Assembly (NCBI RefSeq): GCF_021325795.1
Contig: NZ_JAHPZX010000004.1
Span: 434,001-498,000, forward strand
DNA from: Bordetella sp. LUAb4
GTDB taxonomy: Bacteria > Pseudomonadota > Gammaproteobacteria > Burkholderiales > Burkholderiaceae_B
Direction: 5' to 3'
DNA length: 64,000 bases
The notes under the pieces are model-generated. The model was not told the origin of the DNA. It saw nothing but the letters and a program-made list of their open reading frames with translations, and searched no databases. Shown here one piece after another: positions 58,211 to 64,000 of the stretch (position 1 is its first letter; each line of letters begins with the position of its first letter). A program made the position numbers and the translations under genes.

Positions 58211-59707
58211 ATGCGCGATTCGACAGGCCGGCCTGCCGGGGCCAGTACGGCAACACAAACGTTCAATTACACGGTGGTCAGGCAGTTCGCCTTGATGACC
58301 GTGGTCTGGGGTATCGTCGGCATGGCGGTTGGCGTGCTCATCGCCGCCCAATTGATCTGGCCGCAACTCAACTTCGACACGGCGTGGCTGACCTATGGCC
58401 GTCTGCGGCCGCTGCACACCAACGCGGTGATCTTTGCGTTCGGCGGCAGCGCCCTGTTCGCCACGTCCTACTATGTGGTGCAGCGCACCTGTCAGGCGCG
58501 TCTCTTCTGTGGCTGGCTGGCGTCTTTCACATTCTGGGGTTGGCAGGCAGTCATCGTGGCGGCGGCCATCACACTGCCCATGGGCTACACCTCGAGCAAG
58601 GAATACGCGGAGCTGGAATGGCCCATCGACATCCTCATCACACTAGTGTGGGTGGCCTACGCCGTGGTGTTCTTCGGCACCATCGTCAAGCGCCGTGTGC
58701 GGCACATCTACGTGGCCAACTGGTTCTTTGGTTCCTACATCTTAACCATCGCCCTGCTGCACATCGTCAACAACATCGAGATGCCGGTGTCGCTGTGGAA
58801 GTCCTATTCCGCGTATGCCGGCGTGCAAGACGCCATGGTGCAATGGTGGTACGGCCATAATGCGGTGGGCTTTTTCCTGACCACCAGCTTCCTGGGCATG
58901 ATGTATTACTTCGTGCCCAAGCAGGCCGGCCGGCCGATTTACTCCTATCGCCTGTCCATTGTGCACTTCTGGGCCCTCGCCTTCACCTATATGTGGGCTG
59001 GCCCGCACCACCTGCTTTACACCTCGCTGCCCGACTGGACGCAGTCGCTGGGCATGGCCTTTTCATTGATTCTGCTCGCGCCTTCGTGGGGCGGCATGAT
59101 CAACGGCATCATGACGCTGCAAGGCGCCTGGCATCGCCTGCGCACCGATCCCATCCTCAAGTTCCTGGTGACGTCGCTGTCTTTCTACGGTATGTCCACC
59201 TTCGAAGGATCGATGATGTCGATCCGCACGGTCAATGCCCTGTCCCACTATACGGATTGGACCATCGGCCATGTGCACTCGGGCGCGCTGGGTTGGGTCG
59301 CCATGATCACCTTCGGCTCGCTGTACTACCTGATCCCGCGCCTCTATGGCCGCGATCGCATGTACAGCATGGCGGCGGTCGAGCTGCATTTCTGGGTGGC
59401 CACCGTGGGCGTCGTCCTGTATATCGCCGCGATGTGGGTAGCCGGCGTACAGCAAGGATTGATGTGGCGCGACACCGCCGCCGACGGCACGCTGGTCTAC
59501 AGCTTCGTCGAGGAGTTGAAGACTCGCGCCCCCTTCTACGTCATTCGCCTGACCGGGGGAATGCTGTACCTGGCCGGCATCTGCATCATGGCCTGGAATG
59601 TCTGGATGACCCGCCGCGGCGCGCACGCCGTCGATCCGGTCATCCCCACCGACGTCCCAGCCGTCGCAAGAACGCCTGTCCCGGCCACGGCCACCGCCAT
59701 CGCCTGA
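58211..59707 (+). CDS. ccoN: cbb3-type cytochrome c oxidase subunit I
   Basis: A 498-residue heme-copper oxidase subunit. Ligand histidines are visible in [23 protein letters not shown] (low-spin heme), [23 protein letters not shown] (CuB His), [13 protein letters not shown] (CuB His pair) and [15 protein letters not shown] (hemes b and b3). [31 protein letters not shown] is characteristic of CcoN. The ATG at 58211 follows a G-rich Shine-Dalgarno sequence; a TTG at 58199 is an alternative. It is the first gene of ccoNOQP, preceded by the FNR box. Confidence 0.96.
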   Translation: MRDSTGRPAGASTATQTFNYTVVRQFALMTVVWGIVGMAVGVLIAAQLIWPQLNFDTAWLTYGRLRPLHTNAVIFAFGGSALFATSYYVVQRTCQARLFCGWLASFTFWGWQAVIVAAAITLPMGYTSSKEYAELEWPIDILITLVWVAYAVVFFGTIVKRRVRHIYVANWFFGSYILTIALLHIVNNIEMPVSLWKSYSAYAGVQDAMVQWWYGHNAVGFFLTTSFLGMMYYFVPKQAGRPIYSYRLSIVHFWALAFTYMWAGPHHLLYTSLPDWTQSLGMAFSLILLAPSWGGMINGIMTLQGAWHRLRTDPILKFLVTSLSFYGMSTFEGSMMSIRTVNALSHYTDWTIGHVHSGALGWVAMITFGSLYYLIPRLYGRDRMYSMAAVELHFWVATVGVVLYIAAMWVAGVQQGLMWRDTAADGTLVYSFVEELKTRAPFYVIRLTGGMLYLAGICIMAWNVWMTRRGAHAVDPVIPTDVPAVARTPVPATATAIA

Positions 59708-59717
59708 CGAGAACGCC

Positions 59718-60455
59718 ATGAGCAGCCAAAACCAGAAGCACGGATTCTTCTCGCACCAGACCCTGGAAAAAAACATAGGCTGGATGATCGCGGCCAGCAT
59801 CCTGGTGGTGTCCTTCGCCGGCCTGACGCAGATCGTCCCCTTGTTCTTCCAGCACAGCACCACCGAGGCCGCGCCTGGCGTCGAACCGTACAGCGCCTTG
59901 CGCCTGATGGGACGCGATGTCTACATACGCGAAGGTTGCGTCGGCTGCCATTCGCAGCAGATACGCCTGCTGCGCGCCGAGGTGCAGCGCTACGGCCATT
60001 ACTCCGAGGCCGCGGAATCGGTGTATGACCATCCCTTCTTGTGGGGATCCAAGCGCACCGGTCCTGATCTGGCCCGCGTGGGACAGCGCTATTCCGATGC
60101 CTGGCAGCATTTGCATCTGCGCAATCCCCGCACGGTGGTGCCCGAATCGAATATGCCCGCCTATCCCTGGCTGCAGCATGCACGCCTGGACGGCCAGGAT
60201 GTGAAGGCGCGCATGCGCGCATTGCGCCGCCTGGGGGTGCCCTACACCGATGCGCAGATTGCCGCGGCGCCCGCCGCGATCGCGGGGAAAACCGAAGAAG
60301 ATGCTTTGGTGGCCTATTTGCAAGGTTTGGGAGTCGGCTACGGGGCCCCGGCCACGGGTCCGTCCGCCAGTACCGGTGCCGGTACCGGTGCCGGATCGCA
60401 AGCCGCGCCCGCCGCTGTCGGTAACAAGCCGCCCGCCGGCGCCGTGGGAGGTTGA
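59718..60455 (+). CDS. ccoO: cbb3-type cytochrome c oxidase subunit II
   Basis: A 245-residue membrane-anchored monoheme cytochrome c. One N-terminal helix ([23 protein letters not shown]) is followed by the heme site [20 protein letters not shown] and the distal Met in [12 protein letters not shown]. The last ~35 residues are a Gly/Ala/Ser/Thr-rich tail with GTGAGTGAG-like repeats that CcoO proteins usually lack. It lies 10 bp after ccoN. Confidence 0.95.
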   Translation: MSSQNQKHGFFSHQTLEKNIGWMIAASILVVSFAGLTQIVPLFFQHSTTEAAPGVEPYSALRLMGRDVYIREGCVGCHSQQIRLLRAEVQRYGHYSEAAESVYDHPFLWGSKRTGPDLARVGQRYSDAWQHLHLRNPRTVVPESNMPAYPWLQHARLDGQDVKARMRALRRLGVPYTDAQIAAAPAAIAGKTEEDALVAYLQGLGVGYGAPATGPSASTGAGTGAGSQAAPAAVGNKPPAGAVGG

Positions 60456-60458
60456 GCC

Positions 60459-60632
60459 ATGGACTACCTGATCGGCTTGGTCACCGCGCTGTCGATGGCC
60501 ACCTTCTTTGGCATTTTCTGGTGGGCGTGTTCCCAAGGCCGCCAGCTTGCCAACCGTGAATCGGCGCAACTGCCCTTCATCCTTCCCGATGAAGGCGAAC
60601 CCTCGACACCGCATGGAGCCGAACGGCGATGA
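60459..60632 (+). CDS. ccoQ: cbb3 oxidase subunit IV (CcoQ)
   Basis: A 57-residue single-helix protein, MDYLIGLVTALSMATFFGIF followed by WWACSQGRQLANRE and a polar tail. It starts 3 bp after the ccoO stop, and its TGA overlaps the ccoP ATG (ATGA). CcoQ proteins (FixQ) stabilise the oxidase. The size, helix and position identify it. Confidence 0.88.
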   Translation: MDYLIGLVTALSMATFFGIFWWACSQGRQLANRESAQLPFILPDEGEPSTPHGAERR

Positions 60633-61549
60633 GCGATTTCATACACGATTCCTGGGGCTATTTCATCAGCGCCATCGCCCTGGGCGGCATCGCCTGGTGC
60701 GTGTGGCTGCTTTACTCGCAGCGGCGCTGGCTACAAAGCAAACCCGCCCCGGGGACACCGGTGCAAAGCACGGGCCACGTCTGGGATGGCGATCTCACGG
60801 AACTCAACAACCCCGTGCCACGCTGGTGGACCTGGATGTACCTGTTGCTATGCGTCTTCGCACTGGGCTACCTGGTGCTGATGCCGGGCCTGGGCACCAA
60901 TCCCGGCCTGCTCGCCTTCACCAGCGCCGATGCCATCGCGCGCGAACAAGCCGCGCAGGCACAGGCCGTCCAACCCGTGTATGCCCGCTACGCCTCGATG
61001 ACGCCGCAACAGATAGCGCGCGATCCCAAGGCGCAGGAAATAGGCGTGCGCCTGTTTTTGAACACCTGTGCCCAGTGCCACGGCTCGGACGCCAAGGGCG
61101 CGCCCAACTTTCCCAATTTGGCCGACAACGACTGGCTGGGCGAAGGCACGCCGGAATACATCGCCCAAACGATAGAGCAAGGACGCCACGGCGTGATGCC
61201 GGCATGGAAAGGCGTGATAGATCCGAAGAACGCCGCCGAGATCGCCGCCTACGTCCGCTCGATGTCGAAACTGGCGGCCGACCCCGTGCAGGTGGTCTTC
61301 GGCAAGGCCGGATACGAGAACTACTGCGCGGCCTGCCACGGCATCGACGGCCAGGGCAACCGGGCGCTTGGCGCGCCCAACCTGAGCGATGGCATATGGC
61401 TGAACAGCACCTCGCAAGACGCCATCGTGCGCACCATTCTGGAGGGGCGCGACAATCGTATGCCTGCCTTCGGCCAGGTGCTGACGCCTGATCAGATCCG
61501 CGTGCTCAGTGCCTGGGTGTGGGGGCTTTCGAACACGGCGTCACAATGA
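60629..61549 (+). CDS. ccoP: cbb3-type cytochrome c oxidase subunit III
   Basis: A 306-residue diheme cytochrome. Two N-terminal helices (about 10-28 and 68-85, with VWDGDLTELNNPVPRWWTWMYLL between them, a CcoP hallmark) are followed by heme sites NTCAQCHGSDAKG and NYCAACHGIDGQG, with distal Met in GVMPAWKG and NRMPAFGQ. It overlaps ccoQ upstream and ccoG downstream by ATGA junctions, so the operon is tightly coupled. Confidence 0.95.
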   Translation: MSDFIHDSWGYFISAIALGGIAWCVWLLYSQRRWLQSKPAPGTPVQSTGHVWDGDLTELNNPVPRWWTWMYLLLCVFALGYLVLMPGLGTNPGLLAFTSADAIAREQAAQAQAVQPVYARYASMTPQQIARDPKAQEIGVRLFLNTCAQCHGSDAKGAPNFPNLADNDWLGEGTPEYIAQTIEQGRHGVMPAWKGVIDPKNAAEIAAYVRSMSKLAADPVQVVFGKAGYENYCAACHGIDGQGNRALGAPNLSDGIWLNSTSQDAIVRTILEGRDNRMPAFGQVLTPDQIRVLSAWVWGLSNTASQ

Positions 61550-63015
61550 ACGAAGGCGCATCGCCTGCCACAGCGACGCCGGACGGCAATCCGCGTCCGC
61601 CCGTCGAGCACGTTCTTCTGGACCTGCGCGGCAAGATCCAGCCCCGCTCCGTGCGAGGCCGCTACGCCAGCTGGCGCGTAGCGATGGTGCTGTTTACCCA
61701 GGCGATTTTCTACGGCCTGCCCTGGCTGAACTGGAACGGTCGTCAGGCCCTGCTGTTCGACCTGAGCGCACGCAAATTCCATATTTTCTGGCTGACGCTT
61801 TGGCCACAGGACATCGTCTACCTGGCCGCGCTGCTGATCATCTCGGCCCTGTCGCTATTCCTGTTCACCGCCCTGGCCGGCCGCTTGTTCTGCGGCTACG
61901 CTTGCCCGCAGACGGTCTACACGGAAATCTTCATGTGGATCGAACGCCAGGTGGAAGGCGACCGCCAGGCGCGCCTCCGCCTGGACAAAGCGCCGTGGAC
62001 TGCCCGCAAAACGCGTCTCAAGGTGACCAAGCACGCGGCATGGTTCGCGGTAGCGGTATGGACCGGCTTCACCTTCATCGGCTACTTCGCGCCGATCCGT
62101 GATTTGGGACACGCCTTGGTCACGCTGCAATTGAGCTACTGGCAAGGGTTCTGGATGCTGTTGTTCGGATTCGCCACTTGGGGCAATGCGGGCTTCCTGC
62201 GGGAATCCGTCTGCAAGTACATGTGCCCCTATGCGCGCTTCCAAAGTGTGATGTTCGATCCTGATACGTTGCTGGTCACCTATGACCAGCGGCGCGGTGA
62301 TCCGCGCGGCGGACGGTCGCGGCAACTCGATCACCGCGCTGCCGGCCTGGGTGACTGCGTGGACTGCAGCCTTTGCGTTCAGGTATGCCCCACGGGCATC
62401 GACATCCGCAATGGCCTCCAATACATGTGCATAGGCTGTGGGGCGTGCATCGATGCCTGTTCCCAAGTAATGAAGAAGATGCGCTATCCCGCAGGGCTGA
62501 TCCGCTATACATCGGAAACCGCGCTGCGGCAGGCGGGGGGTGATGCGGATCTAGGACGTCACTGGCGCCGGGCATTGCGCCGGCCACGCGTCCTGGTCTA
62601 CGCCGCGGTGATTGCCTTGCTGGTGATCGGGCTACAACTTGCGCTGGCCATGAGAAACCCGCTACGCCTGGATTTGATCCGCGATCGCGGCATCCTGGCG
62701 CGTGAGGTGGCAGGAGGCTTGATCGAAAACGTCTACCAGCTGCAACTGATCAACACGGCGTCGAGGCCCTTGACGCTACGTCTACAGGCGTCCGGCCTGC
62801 CGGACATGACGGTCGAGTTCGTGCGCGGCGGGGCCGGCGAGGTAGCAGAGATCGCGGCTGAGTCGAATCGCCTGTTACCGATTCGATTGCGTGTTCCCGC
62901 TGGCGCGGCTTCCCCTGGGGCGCACCCGGTGCAGGTGCAGGCTGTAGAAGTGGAAGCAGCAAGCGCAGCGCCTATACGGGCGCGTGAATCGACCAGCTTT
63001 TACATCCCGGAATGA
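61546..63015 (+). CDS. ccoG: Cytochrome c oxidase accessory protein CcoG (FixG/RdxA)
   Basis: A 489-residue membrane iron-sulfur protein: CGYACPQTVYTEIFMWIERQVEGDR, helices around 35-60, 85-110 and 155-215, then two 4Fe-4S motifs CVDCSLCVQVCPTGIDIRNGLQYMCIGCGACIDAC (residues ~275-310) and a C-terminal periplasmic Ig-like domain. CcoG reduces Cu(II) for cbb3 assembly in other bacteria. The ATG at 61546 overlaps the ccoP stop; nine further upstream codons are open but lie inside ccoP. Confidence 0.93.
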   Translation: MNEGASPATATPDGNPRPPVEHVLLDLRGKIQPRSVRGRYASWRVAMVLFTQAIFYGLPWLNWNGRQALLFDLSARKFHIFWLTLWPQDIVYLAALLIISALSLFLFTALAGRLFCGYACPQTVYTEIFMWIERQVEGDRQARLRLDKAPWTARKTRLKVTKHAAWFAVAVWTGFTFIGYFAPIRDLGHALVTLQLSYWQGFWMLLFGFATWGNAGFLRESVCKYMCPYARFQSVMFDPDTLLVTYDQRRGDPRGGRSRQLDHRAAGLGDCVDCSLCVQVCPTGIDIRNGLQYMCIGCGACIDACSQVMKKMRYPAGLIRYTSETALRQAGGDADLGRHWRRALRRPRVLVYAAVIALLVIGLQLALAMRNPLRLDLIRDRGILAREVAGGLIENVYQLQLINTASRPLTLRLQASGLPDMTVEFVRGGAGEVAEIAAESNRLLPIRLRVPAGAASPGAHPVQVQAVEVEAASAAPIRARESTSFYIPE

Positions 63016-63023
63016 GGTACAGC

Positions 63024-63353
63024 ATGCAGGACCTGTCCCACGTATCCAGACCTTGGTACCGCGAACCTTGGCCATGGATCCTGATGGCTGGCCCGGCGGT
63101 GGCGATCGTCGGCTGCCTGATCACTATCTATCTTGCCGTGACGCGATACGCGGATGAGCCGGTCGTCGAGGGCGCGGTGCGGCATGGCCTGGTCGTACAG
63201 CGTTTGCCTGCCGCCTTGCCCGCGCAAGGGCCTGCCGCTACAAACGCCGCTACACCTGCCGCAACATCCGCTGCCACATCCGCTGCTACATCTGCCGCTA
63301 CTTCTGTTGCTACACCTGCCCCCTCACCTACCGTCCCGCGTGACGTGAACTGA
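63024..63353 (+). CDS. Short FixH-like protein with a repetitive tail
   Basis: A 109-residue protein. RPWYREPWPWILMAGPAVAIVGCLITIYLAVT (9-40) matches the start and single helix of FixH/CcoH proteins, which follow ccoG in cbb3 loci. FixH usually has about 100 further periplasmic residues after a VVDDYYK-like segment. Here the equivalent VVEGAVRHGLVV is followed only by a low-complexity Ala/Thr/Ser/Pro tail (about 70-105) from 12-bp repeats. GAGG lies 6 bases before ATG 63024; ATG 63012 overlaps the ccoG stop and is an alternative. It may be a reduced but functional membrane anchor or a decaying gene. Confidence 0.7.
   Translation: MQDLSHVSRPWYREPWPWILMAGPAVAIVGCLITIYLAVTRYADEPVVEGAVRHGLVVQRLPAALPAQGPAATNAATPAATSAATSAATSAATSVATPAPSPTVPRDVN
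63246..63317 (+). repeat. Six 12-bp tandem repeats in the FixH-like gene
   Basis: Units begin at 63246, 63258, 63270, 63282, 63294 and 63306, such as GCTGCCACATCC and GCTGCTACATCT. They encode the tetrapeptides AATP, AATS (four times) and VATP in frame. Confidence 0.88.
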
Positions 63354-63550
63354 GCTATCTGTCCATGCGATCCACCATAGTGATCGGTGAATACGCCGTG
63401 ACGTGCATGGCGAAAATTCCCGTTTACACGCTCTACGAATAATCGGATTTCGGCCGCAGCCGGGTTTCCCTACCTTGCCGAGGCGCCCCCTTGGCATCGC
63501 CTTCGATGCGCAAGCCAGCGTGCGCACCGGACACAGGAGACCTGACAAGC

Positions 63551-64000
63551 ATGAGTAAATCGCAACCGTCGATAATCAGGACGGGACTATTTTCATCGGT
63601 CGACAAGATACGGCTGACCATTGGGTTCGTGATTACCGCGGTATTGTCGCTTAGCGTGCACGACATACTGATGCGGGTATTCAATGCCCCCTATCCCTCC
63701 GAACCGATCAACAGCGTCGTCCCCGGCGCGCTCAACCATGCGGCACTGGCCGTCGGTGCAATGTGGCTGGCGCAATGCATCAAGGGCCGTCTGAGCGGCA
63801 GCTCGGCAACCAAGCGGGCCGGCATACTGTTCCTGCTCTTATGCGGGATGAGCGAAATGTTGCGCGACTGGTTCATGAACGCCTGGTGCTTTGGGTCGCC
63901 CGCGGGACACTGGATATCGATGGCGCTCACCGAAGTTGCGAAGACCCTGCCTTACATGGTCATTGCCACGGGAACGACCATCATGAGCGAGCGTGTTCGC
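63551..64000 (+). CDS. Unrecognised membrane protein, 3' end beyond the window
   Basis: An open frame of 150 codons from ATG 63551 to the window edge, MSKSQPSIIRTGLFSSVDKI..., with hydrophobic segments around 25-42, 62-78, 90-103 and 125-142. AGGAG lies about 12 bases upstream. It has more AT-rich codons (ATA, TTA, TTG, GTA) than its neighbours, which may indicate acquisition. No family is recognised; the Cys/Trp segment WFMNAWCFGSPAGHW is distinctive. The gap from 63354 holds no other gene. Confidence 0.6.
   Translation, partial: MSKSQPSIIRTGLFSSVDKIRLTIGFVITAVLSLSVHDILMRVFNAPYPSEPINSVVPGALNHAALAVGAMWLAQCIKGRLSGSSATKRAGILFLLLCGMSEMLRDWFMNAWCFGSPAGHWISMALTEVAKTLPYMVIATGTTIMSERVR

Overview
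The window reads as a chromosomal segment of a high-GC betaproteobacterium of the Bordetella/Achromobacter type (Alcaligenaceae). The reasons are five periplasmic receptors of the Bug (TctC-like) family without cognate TctAB membrane genes, many LysR/IclR/GntR/AraC-regulated carboxylic-acid gene sets, and a ccoNOQP-ccoG cluster. This placement is inference from gene content. I see no rRNA, tRNA, CRISPR array, insertion sequence or prophage.

Layout. 1-5.7 kb: end of a Bug receptor gene, a GlxA-type regulator divergent from an MFS transporter, a lone tyrosine recombinase, and a thiamine-diphosphate (pyruvate oxidase-like) enzyme. 5.9-10.3 kb: a metal-uptake set (DUF2946-like protein, TonB-dependent receptor, PepSY membrane protein). 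10.5-16.4 kb: Bug receptor, LysR regulator, CocE-type hydrolase and an exported argininosuccinate-lyase-like protein. 16.4-22 kb, minus strand: D-lactate dehydrogenase with an upstream ribbon-helix-helix protein, then a GMC oxidoreductase with its Tat-exported small subunit, glyoxalase I and a DJ-1/PfpI protein. 22.3-26.7 kb: a CoA-thioester catabolic operon (two-subunit CoA transferase, CaiB-type CoA transferase, enoyl-CoA hydratase-like protein) followed by an IclR regulator. 26.7-31 kb: cysteine-dioxygenase-like protein, MHS-family transporter, acetylpolyamine amidohydrolase/HDAC-like enzyme, LysR. 31-32.5 kb: copC-copD. 32.6-41.2 kb: LysR, enolase-superfamily enzyme, two Bug receptors, AraC regulator, NIPSNAP protein, lactate-permease-type transporter and an SDR dehydrogenase. 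41.2-46.1 kb: sulfite dehydrogenase plus cytochrome c, divergent from a sulfonate-type ABC transporter. 46.1-50.8 kb: DNA repair (LigD, Ku, 3-methyladenine glycosylase). 50.9-57 kb: MmsA-type dehydrogenase, LysR, then a GntR / D-2-hydroxyacid dehydrogenase / RidA / Bug set. 57-63.4 kb: the cbb3 oxidase locus (ccoS and a CcoI-like protein on the minus strand, ccoNOQP, ccoG and a short FixH-like gene on the plus strand) behind a perfect FNR/ANR box. The window ends inside an unrecognised membrane protein gene.

Two things stand out. First, the gene in the ccoI position encodes only the eight membrane helices of a P1B-type ATPase, including the CPC motif. The heavy-metal-binding, actuator, phosphorylation and nucleotide-binding domains are all absent, yet the reading frame is intact and coupled to ccoS. 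Second, at several gene starts the start-codon region is tandemly multiplied (12-, 14- or 18-bp units). Upstream of dld, copD and the recombinase this makes ladders of micro-ORFs of a few codons, in which each stop overlaps or abuts the next start. Similar short-period repeats sit at or just after the stop codons of the lactate permease and enolase-superfamily genes. Copper is a thread through the region: the TonB/PepSY set, copCD and the copper-containing cbb3 oxidase with its assembly genes.
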